Made by a program: the position numbers and the translations under genes
Source of the DNA: Bacteroidales bacterium
GTDB lineage: Bacteria > Bacteroidota > Bacteroidia > Bacteroidales > UBA10428
Assembly: GCA_016938235.1 (NCBI GenBank)
Contig: JAFGVA010000058.1
Location: 120,585-184,584 of the forward strand
Length of the DNA stretch: 64,000 nt
Direction: 5' to 3'
Notes under the pieces: model-generated
Told to the model about the DNA's origin: nothing
The model's input: the letters and a program-made list of their open reading frames with translations, nothing else
Database searches by the model: none
In this document: in pieces, positions 45,363-53,057 of the stretch
Layout: each line of letters starts with the position of its first letter
How positions within the stretch are numbered: position 1 is the first letter of the stretch

Positions 45363-46001
45363 ATGAAAGAAAGAGAGAAAAAAATTGCTCAATTATTACT
45401 GCAAATTAATGCAATAAAATTAAGCCCTGCAAACCCATTTACATGGGCATCAGGTTGGAAATCACCTATCTATTGCGACAACAGGAAAACACTTTCATAT
45501 CCTGAAGTGAGACAGGCAATTAGGGATGAAATGTGTAACATTATTAATGAAAAATACCCAAATGCTGAGGGTATAGCCGGCGTTGCAACTGGTGCCATTG
45601 CTATAGGTATAATGGTGGCCGAGAAACTGGGACTCCCCTTTATTTATATACGATCAAGTGCAAAGGGGCACGGTATGGGTAATCAAATTGAAGGCGAGTA
45701 TTCGGCAGATAAAAACTATGTTGTTATTGAAGATTTAATTTCAACAGGAGGGAGTAGCTTAAAGGCTGTAGAAGCACTGAGGGATGCAAATTGTGGAGTA
45801 TTGGGCATGGTAGCAATTTTTACCTATGGATTTCAGAAAGCTGTTGATAACTTTGTAGCAGACAAAGTTGAACTCACTACATTGAGCAATTATAATGTTC
45901 TGCTTGAACATGCTTTAGAAACAGGATATATCGAAAGCGATAAATTGGAAATTCTTCGTGAGTGGAGAACTGGACCCGATACCTGGATGCAAGACAAATA
46001 A
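45363..46001 (+). CDS. pyrE: orotate phosphoribosyltransferase
   Basis: A protein of 212 residues, the family's usual length. The type I PRTase PRPP-binding motif Y-V-V-I-E-D-L-I-S-T-G-G-S-S lies at 119-132, and the catalytic loop has K-G-H-G-M-G-N-Q. S-G-W-K-S-P-I-Y-C-D-N-R is the orotate-side loop. It forms OMP from orotate and PRPP in de novo pyrimidine synthesis. No other pyr gene is in the window. A START-like gene follows after 5 bp. Confidence 0.95.
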   Translation: MKEREKKIAQLLLQINAIKLSPANPFTWASGWKSPIYCDNRKTLSYPEVRQAIRDEMCNIINEKYPNAEGIAGVATGAIAIGIMVAEKLGLPFIYIRSSAKGHGMGNQIEGEYSADKNYVVIEDLISTGGSSLKAVEALRDANCGVLGMVAIFTYGFQKAVDNFVADKVELTTLSNYNVLLEHALETGYIESDKLEILREWRTGPDTWMQDK

Positions 46002-46006
46002 AATTT

Positions 46007-46414
46007 ATGAGACTGGAAAGTAAGATTGGTAAGATATACGCCAAAGACGAAAAAATATTTAAGTTTCTCACCAACTTCGATAATTTTAAAACGCTTATAC
46101 CTGCCGATAAAGTGAGCGACTGGCAGTCGGACGGAGATACCTGCACATTTACTGTTTCTCCTGTTGGGAAAACAGGCTTCAGAATTACAGAGAAAGAGGA
46201 GTATAAACTCGTGAAACTTTCGAACCTTGAAGACACTCAATACGATTTTAAACTCTGGATTCAATTAAAACAGATTGATAGCGATACGACAGCTTCTAAA
46301 CTAACTATGGAAGTTGAATTGAACCCGATGATGCAGATGATGGCTAAAAAGCCCCTGCAGACTTTCCTGGATACACTGGTTGATCAGATTGGAAAAATAA
46401 ATTACGGAGATTAA
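46007..46414 (+). CDS. START/SRPBCC-like small protein
   Basis: A protein of 135 residues starting at ATG 46007, 5 bp after the pyrE stop. The longer frame from 45962 lies inside pyrE. The pattern fits SRPBCC: E-S-K-I-G-K-I-Y-A-K-D-E-K-I-F-K-F-L-T-N at the start, alternating strands, and a long amphipathic C-terminal helix (P-L-Q-T-F-L-D-T-L-V-D-Q-I). Such proteins bind hydrophobic ligands; the ligand is unknown. The stop shares four bases with the convergent birA stop. Confidence 0.7.
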   Translation: MRLESKIGKIYAKDEKIFKFLTNFDNFKTLIPADKVSDWQSDGDTCTFTVSPVGKTGFRITEKEEYKLVKLSNLEDTQYDFKLWIQLKQIDSDTTASKLTMEVELNPMMQMMAKKPLQTFLDTLVDQIGKINYGD

Positions 46415-47145
46415 ATTTCAAATTGTATTTCGCCAAAATCAAACTGATGCATTTGGCCTCCATCCGTCTCAACCAGCAAACGACCATCAGGTTTAACACC
46501 ATGTATTCTGCCATTGAAAAAATGTTCATTGGTTTTAAATAAATGCCACTCATTTATACGGTAAAGGGCAGCATTATAAGTATGATAGATATCGTGATGC
46601 AGCTCTTCGTGATTTAAATTTAAATAGCTTTCTAATATTTCCAGCAGGCGCTTTAGAATAGCTACCGGCTCAATTTCTTTTTGAGTTGCCAGCAAAATTG
46701 ATGTAGGATTTGGCAAATGTTCAGGAAATTCTTGCTGGTTGATATTCAGGCCAATCCCAATTACAGTATCCTTAATATTATCATTCAGAAGGCTGTTTTC
46801 AATTAAGATACCGGCCACCTTTTTGTCGTGAATATAAATATCGTTTGGCCATTTAATCTTTGCCTTAATTTTAATTTCCTGCAGTAAATCTATGATAGAA
46901 AGCGAGGTAATAATGCTTAATATAAAATGTTCTTTCACTTTAATATTAGTTTGTGTATAAATGGAGCAAAGCAGGTTTTTGTTTTCATCGCTGAACCATG
47001 AATTTTCACCTCTTCCGCGACCTTTTGTCTGATAGCCTGCCAAAATTGCCGTTTTATTTTCAAGCTGTCCATCCTTTTTCATCCCTTTAACAAGGCTGTT
47101 TGTTGATAAACACTCATTAATTTGTATTATTTTCCATTTATTCAT
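46411..47145 (-). CDS. birA: biotin--[acetyl-CoA-carboxylase] ligase
   Basis: A protein of 244 residues from ATG 47145 (M-N-K-W-K-I-I-Q-I). The frame is open to 47190, but the extra residues are not family-like. Key elements are S-T-N-S-L-V-K, the biotin-binding G-Y-Q-T-K-G-R-G-R-G-E-N-S-W, K-W-P-N-D-I-Y-I and K-V-A-G-I-L-I-E-N. It lacks the N-terminal DNA-binding domain of E. coli BirA, so it is a ligase only. It charges the biotin carboxyl carrier protein. Confidence 0.92.
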   Translation of the reverse strand: MNKWKIIQINECLSTNSLVKGMKKDGQLENKTAILAGYQTKGRGRGENSWFSDENKNLLCSIYTQTNIKVKEHFILSIITSLSIIDLLQEIKIKAKIKWPNDIYIHDKKVAGILIENSLLNDNIKDTVIGIGLNINQQEFPEHLPNPTSILLATQKEIEPVAILKRLLEILESYLNLNHEELHHDIYHTYNAALYRINEWHLFKTNEHFFNGRIHGVKPDGRLLVETDGGQMHQFDFGEIQFEI

Positions 47146-47298
47146 GTCGCTCAAGCAAATTGGTATTGAAATTGTAGTGAAATTAGTCAATAATTATACA
47201 GAAGGTAATTCGAAGCAAAAAAATTAATTTCGATAAACAATAATCATCTTAACAATGTTTAATAAGATAATTGTTTGTCGGATAAGATTGAGGTTTCT

Positions 47299-47323
47299 TG
47301 CAAACTAAAAATGATTACATTTG
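47299..47323 (+). promoter_or_regulatory. promoter of the rsfS-ftsH operon
   Basis: -7 box TACATTTG at 47316-47323 (exact TAnnTTTG) with a TTG element near 47298-47300 at roughly -33 spacing. Transcription should begin near 47330. Confidence 0.55.
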
Positions 47324-47353
47324 TGCTTCGAAAACAAAAACAAACATATTTCA

Positions 47354-47719
47354 TTGGCAAACAACAAATTACTGATAGATACAATAGTAGAAGGTATACT
47401 TGAAAAAAAAGGCAGGGATATATTAATTTTAGACCTTGAAAAGCTTGGTTATGCGTTTTGTGACAGTTTTATTATTTGTCATGCAGATTCAACCACACAA
47501 GTTAGTGCAATAGCTGATTCAATTGAAAAGAAAACCAGGGAAGATTTAACGATTAAAGTTCATCATCGTGAAGGATTAGAAAATTCAATTTGGGTTTTGC
47601 TTGACTTTGCCGATGTTTTAGTACATATATTTCAAAAGGAATATCGTGAATATTATAAGCTTGAACAGCTTTGGGGCGATGCCAAAACAATAAAAATTGA
47701 AGAAAGTTATAATTTCTAA
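47354..47719 (+). CDS. rsfS: ribosome silencing factor RsfS
   Basis: A protein of 121 residues from TTG 47354 (L-A-N-N-K-L-L-I-D-T-I-V). The frame also has TTG at 47321, but that codon lies within the -7 promoter box and so cannot be in the message. The family pattern is complete: L-I-L-D-L, C-D-S-F-I-I-C-H-A-D-S-T-T-Q-V, and G-L-E-N-S-I-W-V-L-L-D-F-A-D-V-L-V-H-I-F. RsfS binds uL14 and keeps the subunits apart when nutrients are short. It precedes ftsH by 6 bp. Confidence 0.88.
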   Translation: MANNKLLIDTIVEGILEKKGRDILILDLEKLGYAFCDSFIICHADSTTQVSAIADSIEKKTREDLTIKVHHREGLENSIWVLLDFADVLVHIFQKEYREYYKLEQLWGDAKTIKIEESYNF

Positions 47720-47725
47720 ATAACA

Positions 47726-49846
47726 ATGAGCGAAAACAAAAACACTCAAAAAAAGCCGGGGGGTAATTTTGGAAATATTCCCGGGATGAATAAAAACAAC
47801 AAAGATCCGAAGAAGAATAACAACAATAAATTCAATTCATATCTTATTCCGGGTTTAATAGCCATAACATTTTTGCTTTGGATTTTTATGAGCGGGAAAA
47901 GCGAACCTATTGAGACCGATTGGTCAATAGTAAGAGCTGAATATCTGCTTAAACATGAAGTGAAAAATATGACCATTGTTACAAGCAATCAGGGCTTGTT
48001 TGTTGAGGTTACTATTAAAGAGCAGTACCTTGATGATGAAAAACACTCTAAAATTAAAAATCGCGGTGGATTAAATGGATCATATATAACCGGACCACAT
48101 TATAAATTTGTGATAAACGATAAAGATCGTTTTTTTGATCAGCTTGATGAAGCTCAATTAGAATTACCTAATTCTGAAAGGATAGAACCAGGAGCAGAGA
48201 TTCGCAAGGATATTTTTGGTGAAGTGCTTGGCTTTATTATTCCCATTGCAATTCTGTTTATAATCTGGCTTTTCATTTTCCGAAGAATGAGTAACGTTAC
48301 CGGGGGTGGTGGCGGACCCGGAGGTATTTTCAATGTGGGTAAGTCGAAAGCAAAAATATTCGATAAAGATACAAGCGTAAAAGTCGATTTTAAAGATGTT
48401 GCAGGTCTTGAAGAGGCCAAAGTTGAGATACAGGAGATTGTTGAGTTTCTCAAGAAACCAAAAAAATATACCGAGCTGGGAGGAAAAATTCCAAAAGGCG
48501 CATTGCTTGTAGGCCCTCCGGGCACAGGAAAAACTTTGCTGGCTAAAGCAGTAGCAGGCGAAGCAAATGTTCCGTTTTTTTCTATGTCGGGTTCCGACTT
48601 TGTAGAGATGTTTGTTGGTGTTGGAGCTTCGAGAGTTCGCGACTTGTTTAAACAAGCCAAGGAAAAAGCTCCTTGTATTGTGTTCATTGATGAGATAGAC
48701 GCTATCGGGCGTGCCCGTGGAAAAAATCCAAATATGGGAGCTAACGATGAGCGCGAAAATACCCTGAACCAGCTGTTAACCGAAATGGATGGTTTTGCAA
48801 CGAATACAGGAGTTATTATTCTTGCCGCCACAAACCGGGCCGATATATTAGACCGTGCATTGTTACGTGCCGGTCGTTTCGACAGACAGATTCATGTTGA
48901 ACTTCCTGACTTAAACGAACGCAGGGAAATTTTTAAGGTTCATATGAAGCCTTTGAAATATGCTAAAGAAGTCGATGTTGAATTTCTTTCAAAACAAACT
49001 CCGGGTTTTTCCGGTGCCGATATTGCTAATGTTTGTAACGAGTCTGCACTTATCGCCGCAAGGAAAGAGAAAAAGAAAATTGAAAGACAGGATTTTCTGG
49101 ATGCTGTTGACAGAATAGTTGGAGGTTTAGAAAGGAAAACCAAAATTATAACTCCACACGAGAAAAGAACGATTGCTTTCCATGAAGCCGGACATGCAAC
49201 GGTTAGCTGGATGCTTGAATATGCTAATCCACTGGTAAAAGTTACTATAATACCCAGGGGCAAAGCTCTTGGCGCTGCATGGTACCTGCCCGAAGAAAGA
49301 CAGATAACAACTAAAGACCAATTGCTTGATGAGTTGTGTTCAACCTTGGGAGGAAGGGCATCTGAAGATATAAATTTCGGAAAGTATTCTACCGGAGCAC
49401 TTAATGATTTAGAGCGCGTTACAAAACAAGCTTATGCCATGGTTCAGTATTATGGTTTAAGTGACAAACTTGGCCATAAGAGTTACTATGACTCAAGCGG
49501 ACAAAGCGAATATTCCTTTTCAAAACCGTTTAGTGAGAAAACTGCTGAAGTGATTGACGAAGAGGCAGATAAAATAATTCAGGAGCAATATAAGAGAGCA
49601 GTCAAAATACTGAATGATAATAAGGAAAGCCTTATTAAACTTGGCGAGCGGTTGCTGGAGAAAGAAGTTATCTTCAACGAAGATCTCGAAGAAATATTTG
49701 GTCCCCGAAAGTTTTCTCACCCTACTGCCGGCGAAGAAATAAAAGAAAAAGCAATAGAAGAAAACGGATCTGATAAATCGACAGCAGAAAAAGAAATGAA
49801 GGAAGAAGGAGAAGAAGTGAAATCTGATTCTGCTGAAAGCAAATAG
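47726..49846 (+). CDS. ftsH: ATP-dependent zinc metalloprotease FtsH
   Basis: A protein of 706 residues. A basic Asn/Lys-rich N-terminus precedes membrane helix 1 (about 38-56). A periplasmic domain follows, then helix 2 (about 166-187). The AAA domain has Walker A G-P-P-G-T-G-K-T at 263-270, F-I-D-E-I-D-A-I-G and R-A-G-R-F-D-R-Q-I. The zinc protease motif H-E-A-G-H is at 486-490. The acidic tail is rich in Glu and Lys. It degrades membrane and short-lived soluble proteins as a hexamer. The operon order rsfS-ftsH-DUF2007-cdsA-psd is common in Bacteroidetes. Confidence 0.96.
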   Translation: MSENKNTQKKPGGNFGNIPGMNKNNKDPKKNNNNKFNSYLIPGLIAITFLLWIFMSGKSEPIETDWSIVRAEYLLKHEVKNMTIVTSNQGLFVEVTIKEQYLDDEKHSKIKNRGGLNGSYITGPHYKFVINDKDRFFDQLDEAQLELPNSERIEPGAEIRKDIFGEVLGFIIPIAILFIIWLFIFRRMSNVTGGGGGPGGIFNVGKSKAKIFDKDTSVKVDFKDVAGLEEAKVEIQEIVEFLKKPKKYTELGGKIPKGALLVGPPGTGKTLLAKAVAGEANVPFFSMSGSDFVEMFVGVGASRVRDLFKQAKEKAPCIVFIDEIDAIGRARGKNPNMGANDERENTLNQLLTEMDGFATNTGVIILAATNRADILDRALLRAGRFDRQIHVELPDLNERREIFKVHMKPLKYAKEVDVEFLSKQTPGFSGADIANVCNESALIAARKEKKKIERQDFLDAVDRIVGGLERKTKIITPHEKRTIAFHEAGHATVSWMLEYANPLVKVTIIPRGKALGAAWYLPEERQITTKDQLLDELCSTLGGRASEDINFGKYSTGALNDLERVTKQAYAMVQYYGLSDKLGHKSYYDSSGQSEYSFSKPFSEKTAEVIDEEADKIIQEQYKRAVKILNDNKESLIKLGERLLEKEVIFNEDLEEIFGPRKFSHPTAGEEIKEKAIEENGSDKSTAEKEMKEEGEEVKSDSAESK

Positions 49847-49849
49847 TTC

Positions 49850-50053
49850 ATGCAAGAGAATTGGATTCCTGTATATGAGGCAGTCGATGAATTTCGGGCT
49901 GAACTGGTAAAACAGGTGTTGCATGACAACAGCATAGCTGCTTTTATTTTAAATCAACAGGATTCAAGCTATCATTTCGGTGAAGTTAAAGTATGTGTTC
50001 ATCAATCCGATGTTATCAGAGCTAAACATATAATCAGTATGCATCAACTTTAA
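49850..50053 (+). CDS. DUF2007-type small protein
   Basis: A protein of 67 residues. The pattern W-I-P-V-Y-E-A...E-L-V-K-Q-V-L-H-D-N-S-I-A-A-F-I-L-N, then V-K-V-C-V-H-Q-S-D-V-I-R-A-K, matches DUF2007, a ferredoxin-like fold with PII-like features and no assigned function. It starts 3 bp after the ftsH stop and sits before cdsA, so it is transcribed with both. Confidence 0.8.
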   Translation: MQENWIPVYEAVDEFRAELVKQVLHDNSIAAFILNQQDSSYHFGEVKVCVHQSDVIRAKHIISMHQL

Positions 50054-50078
50054 AGTTTTATCTGAACAGTCGGGAAAA

Positions 50079-50882
50079 ATGAAAAATCTTCTTGTCAGAA
50101 CACTTTCAGGGGCCGTATATGTTTCGTTAATAATAGGTTCTTTACTAATTGATAAGACATTATTTGCACTGGTGATTCTTGTTTTTAATGCAATTGCATT
50201 TTATGAGTTTCAAAAGTTCGGCATACAGAACAAATTAAAAGTTCTTTGGAATGTATTCCTTTCTATAGTTGTATTTGTCCTTTCGCATTTTATTATTAGC
50301 GGTGACCTGGAACAAAAATGGCTGTCAATTCTTATACTGGTTCCCTTATTTCAGCTGGGAATTGAATTATTCAATAAAAAAGGAAAAATTTTTGAGACCT
50401 TAAGTTTTTCCATCGTATCTGTTCTATACATTACATTGCCCTTAATACTACTTAACTGGATTAATTATTCCAGCCAGGGAAATTTTTCCAGACTTGTTTT
50501 AGCTGTTTTTGTATTGGTTTGGGCTAACGATTCTTTTGCTTACTTATCAGGTTTAGCTTTTGGCAAACACAAACTTTTCGAGCGAATTACACCAAAGAAA
50601 ACATGGGAAGGCTTTGTTGGCGGACTGCTTGCAACATTAATCATAGCCCGGTTACTTTTTAGTTTCACTGAGCTTAATTCTGTTCCGGAGTGGGAAATTC
50701 TGGCTCTTCTTATTGCATTGGCATCGGTATTTGGCGACTTTGTAGAATCTATGTTTAAACGTTCGGCCGGCGTTAAAGATTCGGGTAATATTATGCCGGG
50801 TCACGGTGGTATTTTAGACAGAATTGATTCTTTACTCTTTGTTTTTCCGGTGGTTTTCATTTATTTTACTTTAGTTTTTTAA
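50079..50882 (+). CDS. cdsA: phosphatidate cytidylyltransferase
   Basis: A protein of 267 residues with about eight membrane helices. The CDS signature is at the C-terminus: S-V-F-G-D-F-V-E-S-M-F-K-R-S-A-G-V-K-D-S-G...G-H-G-G-I-L-D-R-I-D-S. It makes CDP-diacylglycerol from phosphatidate and CTP at the inner membrane, the precursor of all phospholipids. Its gene is 10 bp before psd, which acts on a product downstream in the same pathway. Confidence 0.94.
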   Translation: MKNLLVRTLSGAVYVSLIIGSLLIDKTLFALVILVFNAIAFYEFQKFGIQNKLKVLWNVFLSIVVFVLSHFIISGDLEQKWLSILILVPLFQLGIELFNKKGKIFETLSFSIVSVLYITLPLILLNWINYSSQGNFSRLVLAVFVLVWANDSFAYLSGLAFGKHKLFERITPKKTWEGFVGGLLATLIIARLLFSFTELNSVPEWEILALLIALASVFGDFVESMFKRSAGVKDSGNIMPGHGGILDRIDSLLFVFPVVFIYFTLVF

Positions 50883-50892
50883 TCTGAACTCA

Positions 50893-51549
50893 ATGAAACT
50901 TCATCGCGAGGGAAAAACCATAATCAGAACGGCTTTTTTAGTGCTGTTTGTATTGCTGGTTGCCGATTATTTTTTAATTGACATTTTGTGGCTTCAAGCG
51001 GTGTTAATTGCCCCATTTGCAGTATTATTCCTCCTGATATTATGGTTCTTCAGAATTCCAACGCGTGAATTGCCTGTTGAAAACAGCCATGTAATAGCTC
51101 CTGCCGATGGTAAAATTGTTGTTATTGAAAAGACATTCGAGCCGGAATATTTTAAAGACGAACGAATTCAGATATCGATATTTATGTCACCCTTAAATAT
51201 TCACCAGAACGTTTATCCTGTTTCAGGCGAAGTTCGCTATACAAAATACCACGAAGGGAAATACCTTGTTGCCTGGCATCCAAAATCGTCTACAGAAAAC
51301 GAAAGAGCTACAGTTGTTGTTGAAACAGATACTGGCACAGAAGTGCTTTTCAGGCAGATTGCCGGTGCAGTTGCCCGTCGTATATGCTCTTATGCCAAAG
51401 TCGGCGATAATGCCCGTAAAGGTTCGGAGTTTGGTTTTATTAAATTTGGTTCGAGGGTTGATGTTTTCCTGCCACTTGATGCAAAAATCCTTTGTTCTGT
51501 TGGTGACAAATCTGTCAATAAACAAACAGTTCTTGCAGAACTAATTTAA
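50893..51549 (+). CDS. psd: phosphatidylserine decarboxylase, short type
   Basis: A protein of 218 residues. An N-terminal membrane hairpin (about 11-55) precedes the catalytic part: A-P-A-D-G-K-I-V-V-I, S-I-F-M-S-P-L-N-I-H-Q-N and G-F-I-K-F-G-S-R-V-D-V. Self-cleavage at Gly186-Ser187 would form the pyruvoyl group on the small subunit. It turns phosphatidylserine into phosphatidylethanolamine. The short PSD-A type is typical of Bacteroidetes. The gene is last in the rsfS-ftsH operon and converges on the thioesterase gene. Confidence 0.93.
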   Translation: MKLHREGKTIIRTAFLVLFVLLVADYFLIDILWLQAVLIAPFAVLFLLILWFFRIPTRELPVENSHVIAPADGKIVVIEKTFEPEYFKDERIQISIFMSPLNIHQNVYPVSGEVRYTKYHEGKYLVAWHPKSSTENERATVVVETDTGTEVLFRQIAGAVARRICSYAKVGDNARKGSEFGFIKFGSRVDVFLPLDAKILCSVGDKSVNKQTVLAELI

Positions 51550-51550
51550 A

Positions 51551-52279
51551 CTAGAAGCTGAGCTCACACTTAAAAAATGCTTTTCCGCCTTCGGCAGGCT
51601 CAAGTATAAATTGCTTTTTATTTTCGTCGTCAGTTATGCGCAACATACTTGCATTTGTTCCATAAACCACTTCCTTTAAAAAATTCATGGTTATGACACG
51701 GGGCCGGTTTTTCGAAATAAAATCAGGGTCAAATGTGTCAAAAACAAAATCGATATAACCTGTGGTCGTAAGATGCTGATTAACATCAACATTGCTATAC
51801 CTCACCTGGTAGTTGGTTTTTTTCTCGGGTTTACCTGCAAAATTCAGGCTTGGTATCAGATCTTCAATCGCATGTTTGTCAGTTATTACCTTATCGATGT
51901 TCTTTACTTTATGCAGCTTTGGCCTCCTCTTATCAACATCAATGAGTAACCAGTTCGAAGTTGCTTTCCCGATTTTTTCACCTTTTTGGTTATAAATGAT
52001 GTAATCCCGTAAATAAAAAAGCCTGTTCAAACCTTTGGGCCAGGTTTCAATGGCAATCTCTTCCTTCCAGTTCGTATATTCATTGAGTTCAATTTGTATG
52101 CCCGACAACACCCACGAAAGATTGTATTTCTGAATTTCAGAAACTCCCCATCCAAGATGTTCGGCATGTTGCCATGCGGTTTGAATGAGAAAATTTATCA
52201 GGGCACTCATTCTTATTTTTCCTTCAAAATCAACCTCTGCCGAGGTAACCAGGTATTTCCGTTTTATTATTAAGTCCAT
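51551..52279 (-). CDS. acyl-ACP thioesterase
   Basis: A protein of 242 residues with two hot-dog domains. The first has N-F-L-I-Q-T-A-W-Q-H-A-E-H-L-G-W-G and W-V-L-S-G-I-Q-I-E-L. The second opens with Y-Q-V-R-Y-S-N-V-D-V-N-Q-H-L-T-T-T-G-Y-I-D, which carries the catalytic Asn and His of FatA-like enzymes. It releases fatty acids from acyl carrier protein. It starts 9 bp after the PAP2 phosphatase gene, and psd converges from the other side, so lipid metabolism genes cluster here. Confidence 0.88.
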   Translation of the reverse strand: MDLIIKRKYLVTSAEVDFEGKIRMSALINFLIQTAWQHAEHLGWGVSEIQKYNLSWVLSGIQIELNEYTNWKEEIAIETWPKGLNRLFYLRDYIIYNQKGEKIGKATSNWLLIDVDKRRPKLHKVKNIDKVITDKHAIEDLIPSLNFAGKPEKKTNYQVRYSNVDVNQHLTTTGYIDFVFDTFDPDFISKNRPRVITMNFLKEVVYGTNASMLRITDDENKKQFILEPAEGGKAFFKCELSF

Positions 52280-52288
52280 AAGGGGTTT

Positions 52289-52873
52289 CTAATTCTCTGA
52301 GGTGTATAAGTCTTTGTTTAACCGTTTTAAAACTACCAACAACAATTTGTATATGATCAAGGCAAGCATACTTCCTAAGATTGCTCCTCCAATGATATCT
52401 CCGGGATAATGTACGCCAAGGTATATTCTGCTGTAAGAAACCAAACAAGCCCAAAAAAATAAAGATATCGTTGCCCATTTGTTTTTGAAAATTAAGGAAA
52501 GAAAGGTAGCCATGCCAAAAAAGTTAGCTGCATGGTTAGAGACAAATCCATATCTGCCACCGTGATAATTTTTCACAAGGTGAATAAGATCGTTTAATTC
52601 GCATACATGACTGGGCCGCAATCTTTTGACGCTATCTTTTATGAGCTGTGCCGAAATTAAATCCGCCAGGCTTATTACAAGTGCTAATCCCAGCAAAATA
52701 TAAAGTGTTTTTTTTCTGAATTTAAAAATAATGACAGAAAAAATAATCAGGTAAACCGGAATCCACTCGGTTTTACCCGATATAAACCACATTACCTTAT
52801 CAAAAAAAGGATTATGCCAGGAATTTATTTTTAGAAAGACATATTCATCAAAGCTTAAAAGTCGTTCGAACAT
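52289..52873 (-). CDS. PAP2-superfamily phosphatase
   Basis: A protein of 194 residues from ATG 52873 (M-F-E-R-L-L-S-F). The frame is open to 53002, but a -7 box at 52894-52901 lies within that extension. The three PAP2 motifs are K-D-S-V-K-R-L-R-P, S-N-H-A and S-R-I-Y-L-G-V-H-Y-P-G-D. About five membrane helices are present. It removes phosphate from lipid phosphates, for example phosphatidate or undecaprenyl pyrophosphate. The third residue of S-N-H-A differs from the usual S-G-H but keeps the catalytic His. Confidence 0.87.
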   Translation of the reverse strand: MFERLLSFDEYVFLKINSWHNPFFDKVMWFISGKTEWIPVYLIIFSVIIFKFRKKTLYILLGLALVISLADLISAQLIKDSVKRLRPSHVCELNDLIHLVKNYHGGRYGFVSNHAANFFGMATFLSLIFKNKWATISLFFWACLVSYSRIYLGVHYPGDIIGGAILGSMLALIIYKLLLVVLKRLNKDLYTSEN

Positions 52874-52893
52874 GCTGAAACCATTTAGTGTAA

Positions 52894-52901
52894 CAAAACT
52901 A
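52894..52901 (-). promoter_or_regulatory. -7 promoter box of the PAP2-thioesterase unit
   Basis: Reads TAGTTTTG on the minus strand (exact TAnnTTTG), 21-28 nt before ATG 52873. It supports that start over the upstream ATG at 53002. No -33 TTTG was found. Confidence 0.45.
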
Positions 52902-53057
52902 TACATTTTTATGCTATTTCTGCTTATGACCTTACGCAGCTTACCAATGAATTTGAATTGGGATATTGCATTTCTTTTTTTAACTTTAAATAAGTGAGCC
53001 ATTATACCAGGAATTATTACATACCTGAAAGAAAGACTAAATTAAACAGATAATAAT

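Noticed and set aside
45877..46264. Two frames of 119 and 124 residues opposite pyrE and the START-like gene
   Set aside because: They are antisense to two well-supported plus-strand genes and lack a signal or domain.
48154..49935. Frames up to 225 residues opposite ftsH
   Set aside because: Antisense shadows of a highly conserved gene; the sequence is Ser/Pro- or Phe-rich without family features.
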